Origin: Lysobacter luteus
Lineage (GTDB): Bacteria > Pseudomonadota > Gammaproteobacteria > Xanthomonadales > Xanthomonadaceae
DNA: 64,000 bases
NCBI RefSeq assembly: GCF_907164845.1
Contig: NZ_OU015430.1
Coordinates: forward strand, 1,168,001 to 1,232,000
Direction: 5' to 3'
The position numbers and the translations under genes are program-made. The notes below the pieces were generated by a model that was not told where the DNA came from, searched no databases, and worked only from the letters and a program-made list of their open reading frames with translations. This document shows, piece after piece, positions 51,852 through 61,624 of this stretch (within the stretch, counting starts at the first letter, position 1; every line of letters begins with the position of its first letter).

Positions 51852-54626
51852 ATGACCGAATCCGGGCTGCGTTTCCTGGACGGCGGGGGTGAACTGGGTG
51901 AGCGCCTGCGCGCCACCGACTGGGCGCCCACGCCGCTGGGCCCGGTGGACGCATGGCCGGCGGCATTGCGCACGCTGGTATCGCTGATGCTGGCGTCCAA
52001 CCAGCCGATGTACATCGTCTGGGGCCCCAGCAGGACCTTCCTCTACAACGACCATTACGCGACCATCCTCGCGGACAAGCACCCGTGGGCGCTGGGCCGC
52101 GACATCCTCGACGAGGTCTGGCCCGAGATCCGTGCGGAGCTGGCGCCGATCGTCGAGTCGGTCTCGGCAGGCGAGCCGGTGCAGGTGCCGCGCATGCGGC
52201 TGGTGCTTGAGCGAAAGGGGTTCCCCGAAGAGACCTGGTTCTCCTACTTCTTCGCACCGGTGCGCGACGACACCGGGGCGGTGGCGGGCATGTTCGGCGC
52301 CTGCAACGACATCACCGGGCAGGTCCAGCTCGAGCGCAGTCTGGCCGAACGCGACGCACGACACCGGCAGGTGCTGGCGAACATGGAAGAGGCGTTCGTC
52401 CTGTTCGATCACGACTTCCGGTTGCTCGAGGTCAATACCGAGACCGAACGCCTGCTGGGCATGGACCGCGAAGCATTGATCGGCGGCGTGCAATGGACGT
52501 TGTACCCCGGCACCTTCGATGCTCCCCTTGGCGCGATGTACCGCCGGGTGATGGCGCGCAGGCACGCCGAGTCGATGGACTACCCGCATGTCTTCCAGGA
52601 CGGGCGCGAGGTCTGGTTCGAGGTGCGTGCCTTCCCCGTCGACCAGGGGATGGCGGTGCTGTTCCACGACGTCACCCATCGCCGCGAGGAGCACGAGGCG
52701 GCGACACGATCGGCCGAACGGGTGCAGTTGGCGCTGGAGGAGCGCGACCACGCCCTGGCGCTGTTGCGCTCCTTCACAGAGGCGGTGCCCGGCGTGGCCT
52801 ACGCCAAGGACCTCCAGGGGCGCCTGCTGGTGGGCAACCGCGGGGTGTCCACGCTGCTCGGTGTGCCGCCCGAAGGGTTCATTGGCCGCACCGACCGCGA
52901 GCTGCTCGCCGACCCGGCGCAGGCCGAGGAGGTGATGGCCAACGACCGGCGGATCATGGAGACGGGTATCGCCGAACAGGTGGAGGAGGAAATCCAGCTC
53001 GCCGACGGCACCCCGGCAACCTGGATCTCGACCAAGGCACCGCTGCTGGACGACGACGGGAAACTCGTTGGCCTGATCGGTGCATCGATCGACATCACTG
53101 ACCGCAAGCGGGTGGAGCGCGACTTGCGCCTATCGGAGCAGCGCGGTGCGCTGGCGCTGGAGGTGGCGCAACTTGGCACGTGGACCTGGAACCTGGCCGA
53201 AGACGTGATCCGGTTCGACCGACGCACCGCGGAGATCTGGGGTGCCAATCCCGAGCGCAGTCACTACTCACGCGAGGATCTCGGGCGACGGGTGCATCCC
53301 GACGACTGGCCGCGGGTGGACGCGGCACTGGCGGCGGCGTTTACACCCGGCAGCGACGGTCGGGTGGCCGAGGAGTTCCGCCTGCGGCACCGCGACGGGC
53401 GCGTGGTCTGGACGATGACCCGCGGGCAGGTTGCCTTTGAAGGCGAGGGCGACGCACTGCGGCCGGTGTCGATGATCGGCACCGTGCTGGACGTGACCGA
53501 GCGCCGCCAGCTGATCGAGACGCTGGAACAGTCGGACCGGCGCAAGGACGAGTTCCTGGCGATGCTCGCGCACGAGTTGCGCAATCCGCTGGCGCCGATC
53601 GGCACCGCGGCGGAGCTGCTGCGGCTGGTGCCCGATGACGCGCCGCGGGTGGAGGAGGCGGCGAGGATCATCTCGCGCCAGGTCGCTCACATGACCGAGA
53701 TGGTCGATGACCTGCTCGATGTCTCGCGGGTCACCCGCGGGCTTGTGGTGTTCGACCGCGAGCCCGTGGACATGCGCGCCGTGGTCAATGCCGCGGTAGA
53801 GCAGGCCGGCCCGGCGCTGCAGGCGCGGCGGCACGGGCTCTCCGTCGAGACAGGAGGTGGCCCGGCGATCGTGCTCGGCGACCGTCACCGGCTGGTACAG
53901 GTGGTGTCGAACCTGCTCAACAACGCCGCCAAGTACACCTCGCCGGGCGGTCGCATCCGCGTGGCCGTGGTTGGCTCGGAGGATACGGTGGCGGTGCAGG
54001 TGGCCGACAACGGCCAGGGCATGGACGCATCGCTGGTGAACCACGCGTTCGACCTGTTCACCCAGGCCGCACGCACGCCCGACCGTTCGCAGGGCGGGCT
54101 CGGCATCGGCCTGGCGCTGGTGCGCAGCATCGTCCGCGGCCACGGCGGCACCGTCGGGGCGGTCAGTCCGGGCCCGGGTTGCGGGAGTACGTTCGAGTTC
54201 GTGCTGCCGCGCGCGGCAGTGGAACGGTTGCCCGACGATGCCGCGCCTGTGCCGCGCGTCGCCACGCGCCGGCAGTCGATCATGGTGGTGGACGACAACC
54301 GCGACGCCGCGGACACCCTTGCGACCGTGCTGGAGCTCCTCGGGCATGACGTAACCGTGGCCACCGATGGCCAGCAGGCACTGGTGCTGGCGGATCGGCG
54401 GAGCGACTGGGACGCCTTCATCCTCGACATCGGCATGCCCGACATGACCGGCCACGAGCTGGTCGGCCACCTGCGTCGGCGCGCGGGCACGGGGAGCGCC
54501 TGTTTCATCGCGCTGACCGGCTACGGCCAAGCGCACGACCACGTTACTTCGCAGGCCGCCGGATTCGACCACCACCTGGTCAAGCCGGCGGACGTGGACC
54601 GGATCGTCGCGCTGCTGGCGGGTTGA
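51852..54626 (+). CDS. Hybrid sensor histidine kinase with PAS domains and receiver
   Basis: A 924-residue kinase. Three to four PAS/PAC sensor modules fill residues about 30-555 (for example EEAFVLFDHDFRLLEVNTET and GVSTLLGVPPEGFIGRTDRE). A HisKA dimerisation helix carries His574 (LAHELRNPLAPI). An HATPase_c domain follows (VVSNLLNNAAKYTSPGG, ADNGQGM, GGLGIGLALV). A C-terminal receiver has the phosphoacceptor Asp859 (LDIGMPDMTG). No membrane helix, so a cytoplasmic sensor is likely. No output regulator is adjacent; the receiver may signal to a phosphotransfer protein elsewhere. Confidence 0.93.
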   Translation: MTESGLRFLDGGGELGERLRATDWAPTPLGPVDAWPAALRTLVSLMLASNQPMYIVWGPSRTFLYNDHYATILADKHPWALGRDILDEVWPEIRAELAPIVESVSAGEPVQVPRMRLVLERKGFPEETWFSYFFAPVRDDTGAVAGMFGACNDITGQVQLERSLAERDARHRQVLANMEEAFVLFDHDFRLLEVNTETERLLGMDREALIGGVQWTLYPGTFDAPLGAMYRRVMARRHAESMDYPHVFQDGREVWFEVRAFPVDQGMAVLFHDVTHRREEHEAATRSAERVQLALEERDHALALLRSFTEAVPGVAYAKDLQGRLLVGNRGVSTLLGVPPEGFIGRTDRELLADPAQAEEVMANDRRIMETGIAEQVEEEIQLADGTPATWISTKAPLLDDDGKLVGLIGASIDITDRKRVERDLRLSEQRGALALEVAQLGTWTWNLAEDVIRFDRRTAEIWGANPERSHYSREDLGRRVHPDDWPRVDAALAAAFTPGSDGRVAEEFRLRHRDGRVVWTMTRGQVAFEGEGDALRPVSMIGTVLDVTERRQLIETLEQSDRRKDEFLAMLAHELRNPLAPIGTAAELLRLVPDDAPRVEEAARIISRQVAHMTEMVDDLLDVSRVTRGLVVFDREPVDMRAVVNAAVEQAGPALQARRHGLSVETGGGPAIVLGDRHRLVQVVSNLLNNAAKYTSPGGRIRVAVVGSEDTVAVQVADNGQGMDASLVNHAFDLFTQAARTPDRSQGGLGIGLALVRSIVRGHGGTVGAVSPGPGCGSTFEFVLPRAAVERLPDDAAPVPRVATRRQSIMVVDDNRDAADTLATVLELLGHDVTVATDGQQALVLADRRSDWDAFILDIGMPDMTGHELVGHLRRRAGTGSACFIALTGYGQAHDHVTSQAAGFDHHLVKPADVDRIVALLAG

Positions 54627-54684
54627 TCCGACCGCCCCGCGCACACGGGCGATAATCGGCGGCCCTCCGCAACGGGAACCACGC

Positions 54685-55239
54685 ATGTCGATCGTGCTTA
54701 CCGAGTTCGCCCGCTCACGGCTGTTCCGCGAGCAGCGGCGCAACACCATCCAGGACTGCACGCCCGAACAGTTCGAGCGGCATCTCAACGAGGTGCCGCC
54801 ACTCGACGTGCTCGAAGGCTACGCGCCTTTCTGCAAGCTGCACGTCCATCGCAACTGGACATCGACGCGCTGCCTGGCCGCGCCGATCACCGAGGCCAAC
54901 CGGCACCTGCTGCGTTCGGCGTACGAGGCGCGCAGTACCGGCGAGTTGCCGGTACTGGTGCGCTGGTTCGAAGGGCTGGAGCCGCCGGTGGCCGACTACC
55001 TGGTGGTGATCCTGTACGACCGCGCGCAGCTGGCGAAGGAAGGCACCGTGATCGATGCCGACTTCGGCGTGGTGGGTTGCATGTACACCGCCGAACCGGT
55101 GGAAACGCCGATGGCTCCGATCACCATGATGCGCAACGCGCTCGGGGTGGAAGAGGGCGGTTCCGGCGTCCCGCTGGACCGCGAAGCCTACGCGCGCAGC
55201 GTGGCGTTCTGGGAGCGCCACGCCAACTGGCGGGGGTAG
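54685..55239 (+). CDS. DUF3228 family protein
   Basis: A 184-residue protein of the DUF3228 type (SIVLTEFARSRLFREQRRNT, YAPFCKLHVHRNWTSTRCLA, YLVVILYDRAQLAKEG, PITMMRNALG). Widespread in proteobacteria, function unknown. It follows the kinase gene after 58 bases on the same strand. Confidence 0.9.
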   Translation: MSIVLTEFARSRLFREQRRNTIQDCTPEQFERHLNEVPPLDVLEGYAPFCKLHVHRNWTSTRCLAAPITEANRHLLRSAYEARSTGELPVLVRWFEGLEPPVADYLVVILYDRAQLAKEGTVIDADFGVVGCMYTAEPVETPMAPITMMRNALGVEEGGSGVPLDREAYARSVAFWERHANWRG

Positions 55240-55361
55240 GCGCAACCTGACTGCGCCATCGCGGCGTCCGATTGCCCCGCGGTTGACCCGGGTCAAGGGC
55301 GTGCCCGGCGGTCGCCAGCACCATGCATGCACCGGATCCACCGGTGTACCGGAGAAAACAC

Positions 55362-55601
55362 ATGCAGTTCCAAGTGTCCGCCATCAATCCCGACGCCGGC
55401 GTGCTCGCTACCGCGCTGCGCCCCCTCGACCCGGACGCCCGGATCGCGCTCGACGCCGCCCGCGGCCGCCTGGAAGTGCTGACCGTCGCCACCGGCGCGC
55501 AGGTCCAGCACGTGCTGTCCACCCTGGGCTGGGCGGCCACCCCGCTGGACCAGGACGTGCACATCAGCGGCGGCAGCACCTGCTGCGGCCACTGCGGCTG
55601 A
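55362..55601 (+). CDS. Small HMA-like protein with CCGHCG tail
   Basis: A 79-residue protein from ATG 55362 (GGAG upstream). It has a ferredoxin-like beta-alpha-beta pattern (ARGRLEVLTVATGAQVQHVL) and ends in ISGGSTCCGHCG. Three Cys and a His at the very C-terminus suggest a metal or Fe-S site. HMA domains put CxxC near the N-terminus, so this is a variant arrangement. Target unknown. Confidence 0.7.
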   Translation: MQFQVSAINPDAGVLATALRPLDPDARIALDAARGRLEVLTVATGAQVQHVLSTLGWAATPLDQDVHISGGSTCCGHCG

Positions 55602-55641
55602 GGTTCCGCGCCCCCGCTTCGACGGGCGCGGCGCCGGGCGT

Positions 55642-56106
55642 TCAGTCGCAGCGCTGGCGCGCCATGCCGTTGACCGTGTCGGTCAGGGTCTGGTCATCCT
55701 CGGACAGGCTGAAGCTGTAGGTGACGTCGCGGGTCTCGCCTTCGCCGGTCACCTGCGCGGTGATCTCGAGGTCATTGCCGCGGGTGTCGACCGCGGTGAT
55801 GCCGCCGCTGCTCTCGTGGAAGGCGATGCGCGAAGCCTCGATGCTCAGTTCGCTCTCATGGCCTGGCGACGTGCAGGCGGTAGCGTCGGCGGCGTAATCG
55901 CCCTGGAAGCGCGCCGGTACGGATGCGGCGGGGGCCGTGTCTGCCGGCGCCGGTTCGGGTGTCGTGCCACTGGGCGCCGGGGCGGAGGCCGGTTCCGCGA
56001 CATCCGGCGCGGCCGCGGTGCCGGCGTCATCGTCGGGGGCGGTGCAGCCGGCGGCCAGCAGGACGCCCAACGCAATCGTGGTGAGTTGGATGCTGGAAGA
56101 GCGCAT
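55642..56106 (-). CDS. Predicted lipoprotein, unassigned
   Basis: A 154-residue protein with lipobox AAGC (Cys21), a Pro/Ala-rich linker of about 45 residues, and a beta-rich domain (FQGDYAADATACTSPGHESE, GETRDVTYSFSLSEDDQTLT). A Cys pair (ACTSP, RQRCD) may form a disulfide. Not recognised; conserved-looking in style with other lipoproteins of the window. Confidence 0.78.
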   Translation of the reverse strand: MRSSSIQLTTIALGVLLAAGCTAPDDDAGTAAAPDVAEPASAPAPSGTTPEPAPADTAPAASVPARFQGDYAADATACTSPGHESELSIEASRIAFHESSGGITAVDTRGNDLEITAQVTGEGETRDVTYSFSLSEDDQTLTDTVNGMARQRCD

Positions 56107-56212
56107 GGGGGTGCTCCGTAGGTCATTTCGGGCAATGCCGGGCGCGTGCCCGGCATGCGTGCGAGATCCCGCCCGCGGCCTGTCGCCGGGGCGGGACGTT
56201 GCGCGGCAGGCC

Positions 56213-56851
56213 TTATCCGACCTGGATCGAGCCGCGCATCACCGCCCAGTGGCCCGGGAAGCTGCAGAAGAACTCGTACGGGCCGCTGCCCTGGATCGCA
56301 CTGACCGGGAAGGTGACGGACGTGGTGCCGCCGCCGCCGACCAGTTCGGTATGGGCGATCACGCGTGCGTCGTCAGCCGGCACGTAGTCGCCATCCACGC
56401 CCGCGCCCATGCCGGCGGCGGCGATCGCCTCGCGGTCGGACGCCTTGCTGACCACGACGTTGTGACCCATTGCCACCACCGGCATCTGGCCCGTGTGGTT
56501 GAGGGTGATGGTGAACTCGCTGCACGAGGACGGCACGGTGATCGAGCCGACGTTGAACTGCATGGCGTCGTTGCCTTCGATGACGGTGCTGCAGTTGTCG
56601 ACCGTTGCCGCCGGCTTGTCGCTGCCGGCCGGGGTCGCCGCCGGCGTCGCCGACGTGCCGGCGTCGCTTCCGGGCGTTGTCGGCGTGGTGGCCGGGGTGC
56701 CGGCGGCTGTGTCGGTTGGCGTGGTGTCGGCAGGTGCGGTGTCCGACGGGGTCGCGGCCGGGGTCGCGTTATCGGCGGGGGTGGTGTCGTTGCCACAGGC
56801 CGCCAGGGCGAGGACGCAGGCGGCGGCGAGCAGGGAAAGCCGGGTGTTCAC
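56213..56851 (-). CDS. Azurin, lipoprotein-anchored
   Basis: A 212-residue blue copper protein that carries electrons in the periplasm. It starts at GTG 56851 with AGGAGG upstream. The signal peptide ends LAAC (lipobox), then a Thr/Ala/Pro linker of about 60 residues, then the azurin domain. Copper ligands: His in AMGHNVVV, and Cys-x4-His-x3-Met in FFCSFPGHWAVMRG, matching Cys112, His117 and Met121 of Pseudomonas azurin. The N-terminal NCSTVIEGNDAMQFNV is also typical. Anchored azurins are common in this group. Confidence 0.94.
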   Translation of the reverse strand: MNTRLSLLAAACVLALAACGNDTTPADNATPAATPSDTAPADTTPTDTAAGTPATTPTTPGSDAGTSATPAATPAGSDKPAATVDNCSTVIEGNDAMQFNVGSITVPSSCSEFTITLNHTGQMPVVAMGHNVVVSKASDREAIAAAGMGAGVDGDYVPADDARVIAHTELVGGGGTTSVTFPVSAIQGSGPYEFFCSFPGHWAVMRGSIQVG

Positions 56852-56945
56852 GGATGCAACCTCCTTCTTCGAATGTGGGCCACATGATTGGCCCGGCCCC
56901 CCGTATGCGGCGTGAAAGCTTCGTTGGCGCGGCGTCCGCTGTTGC

Positions 56946-58031
56946 TCAGTCCGCAGCAGGCCAGAGCACGTCCTGTGCGTCAACGATCTCCACGCCCTGC
57001 ATCTGCCCCAGCAGGCTGTCGAACCACGGCTTGTGGGTGGCGCCGACGATCGACAGCACGCGCGCGCCGGGACGGGTGATGAACGTCGCGCGGATGTTGG
57101 CGACCATCCGCAGGTTTCGGGTTTCCCAGCCGCCGACGTACATCCGGCCGTACTGCTGCGGGGAGACGTGGCGCATGGCCGCGCCTAGATCGCTGTTGAT
57201 CTGGTCGACGAGGTGGTCCGGGCTGTTGATGTAGCGGTACAGCCCCAGCATGTCGGCGCGCTCGATGAACGCCTGCTTGCGGCGATGCAGCGGTTCCTGC
57301 AGTGCGGCGTCGGCATCCCAGGCCTGCCGGATGGCGGTGGCATAGGCCTGGATATCGTTGCCGGGGATGTCGTAGCTGTCGCCGGTGTGATCGTCCGCCG
57401 GGTACACGCGCTGCAGGCCGAGCCGGGCGGCCAGGCGCGCGGCGATCCGGTAACTCTCACTGTCCTGCCCCATGGCGCGTTCCAGTTGCGCGACCAGCGC
57501 CTCGTCCAGGCCGTCCCCCGCATGGCGTGCGGTTTCAGGCAGTTGCAGCCACTGGGTCAGCGCAGAGGCGTTGTCACCGGCGGCGAGGAACAGTGCGGCG
57601 AGGTGGCGGCGCTGGTCGTCGCGTGGCTCGGCCGGCCAATCGGACAGGGTGCGCTTCACCTCGGCAATCGCGGCAGGCACGTCCAAGCCGGTGGCCGCGC
57701 GTGCCGCGTCGGGGACCCTGCAATACGGTGCGATGCCTTCGGGGTCGTAGACAGCGGGGTGGCGCGCCATCAGGTCGCAGCTTTCGCCGGGAATCGACTC
57801 GATGGTGATGATGTCGGGCTTGTACGCCGCCAGTCGGTCCAGCAACGGGTCGAGTGTCGCGGGGTCGAAGCCCTCCTGCAGCTCCGACAGGTGCACGCTG
57901 CCCAGTACCAGCACCTTCGTCCGCGGGCCGGCCATGCCGTCGTCGAGGGTGGACAGGTCGACTGCAGCCTGCGCGCTGCCGGCAAGGGCCAGCCCGAGCG
58001 ACAGGCAGAGCTTGGTGAGGGTCTTCCGCAT
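56946..58031 (-). CDS. DUF5694 family secreted protein
   Basis: A 361-residue protein with a signal peptide (ending SAQA), then a TraB/Tiki-like layout: KVLVLGSVHLSEL near the N-terminus, IITIESIPGESC, and a C-terminal RVLSIVGATHKPWFDSLL. The paired His (SVHL and ATHK) and Glu suggest a metal-dependent hydrolase, as in related TIKI/ChaN superfamily proteins. Annotated as DUF5694; no substrate known. Confidence 0.85.
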   Translation of the reverse strand: MRKTLTKLCLSLGLALAGSAQAAVDLSTLDDGMAGPRTKVLVLGSVHLSELQEGFDPATLDPLLDRLAAYKPDIITIESIPGESCDLMARHPAVYDPEGIAPYCRVPDAARAATGLDVPAAIAEVKRTLSDWPAEPRDDQRRHLAALFLAAGDNASALTQWLQLPETARHAGDGLDEALVAQLERAMGQDSESYRIAARLAARLGLQRVYPADDHTGDSYDIPGNDIQAYATAIRQAWDADAALQEPLHRRKQAFIERADMLGLYRYINSPDHLVDQINSDLGAAMRHVSPQQYGRMYVGGWETRNLRMVANIRATFITRPGARVLSIVGATHKPWFDSLLGQMQGVEIVDAQDVLWPAAD

Positions 58032-58228
58032 GGCCTTGCTCCCTATGAAAAGGCGGCACTATCGCACGGTGTTTCCGTGGACCGGACGACCCCTGCGGGG
58101 AGGCGGATCCCGCGGCCGGTGCGGGTCGCAGTCCGGCGGTTCACCCGATCTGGACCGCGCTACGCCTAGCGTGGCCGCAACTGACCCGGGGCAATCGCAT
58201 GGCCGACCGTGCCGCACGGAACTGATCG

Positions 58229-59560
58229 ATGGGCGCCGGACTGATCCGCCCGAAGCCCGGCTGGCTGGCAGGGCTGGACCCCGCATCGCTGGGCTGGCAG
58301 GCACTGGCGTTGCTGGCCTGTGTGGCCGCGGCGTGGCTGGTCGGGCGGCGGTACCGTGCGTGGCAGCGCGGCCAGCTGGCGGAACAACCGCACTCGCAGC
58401 TGCGCCGGGTCGGCATCTCGTTCGGCTGCGCGCTGGTGTTTCCCGCAGTGGCGTCGGCGCTGCTGCTGGTGGCGTGGGCGGGGTTTAGCGCGCTCGGCCT
58501 GCCCTCCGGGGTTCTGCGGGTGGCGCTGGGGCTGGTGGTTGCGCTGGGGCTGGTGCGGCTGGTCGTGTTCCTGCTGTCCAACGCGCTGAAGCCGGGGCCG
58601 CTGCTGCGCGCATCGGAGAACCTGATCGTGGCGGTGGTCTGGGTTGGACTGGCGCTGTACCTGCTGGGCCTGCTGCCGCTGGTGGTCCGCGCGCTGGACA
58701 GCGCGGCGATCATGGTCGGCGACACCCGGGTATCGGCGTTGCTGGCGATTCGTGCGCTGGCGGTCGCACTGCTCGTGCTGGTGCTCGCCGCGTGGCTGTC
58801 GAGGATGTCGGAGCGGAGGGTGATGGACTCCCCACACCTGTCGCCGAGTGCGCGGGTCGGCATCAGCAAGGTGATCAAACTGGCGTTGATGGCGCTGGGC
58901 GTGGTGGTCGCGCTGCAGGTGGTCGGGCTTGACCTGTCCGCGCTGGCGGTCATCGGCGGCACCCTCGGGCTTGGCATCGGCCTGGGCCTGCAGCGCATCG
59001 TCAGCAACTTCATCTCCGGCTTCATCCTGCTGGCCGACCGCTCGATCAAGCCCGGCGACGTGGTGACGGTGGAGGACCAGTCCGGCAGCCGCTACGGCTG
59101 GGTGCAGGAGTTGCGCGCGCGCTACGTGGTGATCCGCGACCGCGACGGCGTCGACACGCTGATGCCCAACGAGAACCTGATCATCAACCCGGTGGTCAAC
59201 TGGAGCTACGGCGGCGAGAGCGTGCGGCTGAAGCTGCCGGTGCGTATCAGCTACGGCGACGACCCCGAGCAGGCGATGGCGCTGATGGAGCAGGCCGCCG
59301 ACGGGCGCCAGCGGGTGCTCGCGGACCCGGCACCGGCCGCGCGGCTCATGGCGTTCGGCGAGAACGGCTTCGAGCTCGAGCTGCGGGTCTGGGTGGTCTC
59401 CCCGGAACAGGGTGTCAACAACGTGCGCTCGGAGATCAACCTGGCCATCTGGCGGGCCTTCCGCGCGCACGGCATCGCGGTACCGTTCCCCCAGCGCGAG
59501 GTGCGGCTGCTGGATGGAGGCAGGCTGGACGACGCCCGGGATCGTTCGCCATCGCCGTAA
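58229..59560 (+). CDS. MscS-family mechanosensitive channel
   Basis: A 443-residue membrane protein. Five to six membrane helices precede the MscS pore region (VIGGTLGLGIGLGLQRIVSN FISGFILLADR). The beta domain starts at PGDVVTVEDQSGSRYGWVQE, then NENLIINPVVNWSYG, and ends in a C-terminal alpha/beta domain. Members release osmolytes on osmotic downshock. The glycine-rich pore helix GLGIGLGLQ is conserved. Confidence 0.92.
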   Translation: MGAGLIRPKPGWLAGLDPASLGWQALALLACVAAAWLVGRRYRAWQRGQLAEQPHSQLRRVGISFGCALVFPAVASALLLVAWAGFSALGLPSGVLRVALGLVVALGLVRLVVFLLSNALKPGPLLRASENLIVAVVWVGLALYLLGLLPLVVRALDSAAIMVGDTRVSALLAIRALAVALLVLVLAAWLSRMSERRVMDSPHLSPSARVGISKVIKLALMALGVVVALQVVGLDLSALAVIGGTLGLGIGLGLQRIVSNFISGFILLADRSIKPGDVVTVEDQSGSRYGWVQELRARYVVIRDRDGVDTLMPNENLIINPVVNWSYGGESVRLKLPVRISYGDDPEQAMALMEQAADGRQRVLADPAPAARLMAFGENGFELELRVWVVSPEQGVNNVRSEINLAIWRAFRAHGIAVPFPQREVRLLDGGRLDDARDRSPSP

Positions 59561-59636
59561 ACCCGGCGCGCCGTGGTTGGCGGATCCCCGCATGGGCGCC
59601 ATCATCGGCCCCTGCATCCAACCGGGACCCCCACCC

Positions 59637-60563
59637 ATGAGCGACATCCCCGCCTTCTATCCGATCGGCACCCCCGGCACGCCCTGGGGCGACGCAGAGC
59701 GCGACGCCTGGCGCACCGGCCAGCAGGTCAAGCGCAGCTACCGCGACGACGTGCTGGCCGTGGTGGAGCGCCTGCGCGACCGGTTCAACGTCCGCCAGTA
59801 CGGCGAGCTGCACTACGGCGCCGACCATTACCCGCTGATAGCGCTCAAGAGCCGCGAGTGGGACGACCGGCTGCCGACGGTGCTGGTCACCGGCGGCGTC
59901 CACGGTTACGAAACCAGTGGCGTCCACGGCGCGCTGCAGTTTCTGGAGCGCGACGCCGGTGATTACGCCGGCCGGGTGAACCTGATCGTCGCCCCGTGCG
60001 TCAGCCCATGGGGATACGAGCGGATCCACCGCTGGAACATGCAGGCGGTCGACCCCAACCGCTCGTTCGTCGCCGACAGCCCGGCAGCCGAGGCGCGCGC
60101 GCTGATGGCACTGATGGAGCCGGTCGGCGACGTGCTGCTGCATATCGACCTGCACGAAACCACCGACACCGACGAGTCCGAGTTCCGCCCGGCGCTGGCG
60201 GCCCGCGACGGCAAGCCCAACGAGCCCGGCGAGATCCCCGACGGCTTCTACCTGGTGGGCGACAGCGAGAACCCGCAGCCCGAGTTCCAGCGCGCCATCA
60301 TCGAGGCGGTCGGAAAGGTGACCCATATCGCCCCGGCCGATGCGCGCGGCGAGCTCATCGGCTCGCCGATGGTCGCGCCGGGCGTCATCAATTACCCGGT
60401 CAAGTCGCTGGGCCTGTGCGCCGGCGTCACCAACGCCCCGTACGTCACCACGACCGAGGTCTACCCCGACAGCCCGCGCGCGACGCCCCAGCAGTGCAAC
60501 GACGCACAGGTGGCGGCGGTGCGGGCGGCGATCGACTTCGTGCTGGACCGCGGCGCCCGCTAG
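59637..60563 (+). CDS. M14 family metallopeptidase / succinylglutamate desuccinylase-like
   Basis: A 308-residue zinc hydrolase. The start at 59637 gives MSDIPAFYPIGTPGTPWG. Zinc ligands: His89 and Glu92 in GGVHGYET, and the second His in LLHIDLHETTD. The C-terminal part has TTEVYPDSP. Most like the M14 carboxypeptidase/aspartoacylase-type proteins of unknown substrate. It lies 76 bases from the end of MscS. Confidence 0.88.
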   Translation: MSDIPAFYPIGTPGTPWGDAERDAWRTGQQVKRSYRDDVLAVVERLRDRFNVRQYGELHYGADHYPLIALKSREWDDRLPTVLVTGGVHGYETSGVHGALQFLERDAGDYAGRVNLIVAPCVSPWGYERIHRWNMQAVDPNRSFVADSPAAEARALMALMEPVGDVLLHIDLHETTDTDESEFRPALAARDGKPNEPGEIPDGFYLVGDSENPQPEFQRAIIEAVGKVTHIAPADARGELIGSPMVAPGVINYPVKSLGLCAGVTNAPYVTTTEVYPDSPRATPQQCNDAQVAAVRAAIDFVLDRGAR

Positions 60564-60643
60564 ACGCGCCACTAACGGCGCCGCTGCTCTAGTCGTCGCA
60601 GGCATGGCTTGCGACGGGTGGACTTCTGGGCACGGCAACCGAC

Positions 60644-61624
60644 GTGGTGGTGGTGACGCCGCAGGGCCTGTACTGCCCGGCCGGCGATTTCCACATCGAT
60701 CCCTGGCGCCCCGTGCCGCGGGCGGTGATCACCCACGGGCACGGTGACCACGCGCGTGGCGGCATGGGCTGCTACCACGTGGTCGACGCCGGCCTGCCGA
60801 TCCTGGAGTGGCGGCTCGGCGCGCAGGACTACCGCGTGCACGCGCATGGCGAGCGGTTCCAGGTGGGCGCGGCCACGGTGTCGTTCCATCCCGCGGGCCA
60901 TGTGCTGGGCTCGACCCAGGTACGCATCGAGGTGGACGGCGAAACCTGGGTGCTGTCGGGCGATTTCAAGCGCGACCCGGACCCGACCTGCCTGCCGTTC
61001 GAGGTGGTGCCGTGCGACGTGTTCGTCACCGAGGCCACGTTCGGCCTCCCGGTCTACCGCTGGCCGCCCATGGCCGACGTTGCGCGCGACATCGTGGCTT
61101 GGCGCGAGGAGTGCGAAGCCAACGGCGAAGCGGCGATCCTGTACTGCTACGCGCTGGGCAAGGCGCAGCGCGTGCTCGCCGAGCTGATGCACCACACCGA
61201 CCGGCCGGCCTGGCTGCACGGCGCGATCGACGTCGGGGTGCAGGTGTATCGCGATGCCGGCATCCCGATGCTGGACACCCGCAAGGTCGCCGACGAGGCC
61301 CGCGGCGCCGATTTCGCAGGCGAACTGGTCATCGCACCGCCGTCGGCCGCGGGCAGCGCGTGGGTCCGCCGCTTCCGACGCGCACAGCAGGGCTTCGCGT
61401 CGGGCTGGATGCGCATCCGCGGCAACCGCCGCCGGCGCAACCTCGACCGCGGCTTCGTGGTGTCCGACCACGCCGACTGGCCGGCGCTGCTGCGCACCGT
61501 CCACGAGACCGGCGCCCGGCGCGTCATCGCCACCCACGGTGATACCGACGCACTGGTGCGGGTGCTGCGCGATTCCGGCTTGGATGCCGGCGTATTCCGC
61601 ACCGATTACGGCGAGGACGACTGA
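60644..61624 (+). CDS. Ligase-associated DNA exonuclease (MBL fold)
   Basis: A 326-residue metallo-beta-lactamase/beta-CASP nuclease. HxHxDH is His31-Gly-His33-Gly-Asp35-His36, followed by PAGHVLGSTQVRIE and the C-terminal VVSDHADWPALL and VIATHGDTDALVR. It begins with a run of GTG codons at 60644, which gives the family start TPQGLYCPAGDFHIDPWRP. It overlaps the ligase gene by 1 base (TGATG). The family is always linked with the ligase and helicase that follow, so a repair role is known by context. Confidence 0.92.
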   Translation: MVVVTPQGLYCPAGDFHIDPWRPVPRAVITHGHGDHARGGMGCYHVVDAGLPILEWRLGAQDYRVHAHGERFQVGAATVSFHPAGHVLGSTQVRIEVDGETWVLSGDFKRDPDPTCLPFEVVPCDVFVTEATFGLPVYRWPPMADVARDIVAWREECEANGEAAILYCYALGKAQRVLAELMHHTDRPAWLHGAIDVGVQVYRDAGIPMLDTRKVADEARGADFAGELVIAPPSAAGSAWVRRFRRAQQGFASGWMRIRGNRRRRNLDRGFVVSDHADWPALLRTVHETGARRVIATHGDTDALVRVLRDSGLDAGVFRTDYGEDD

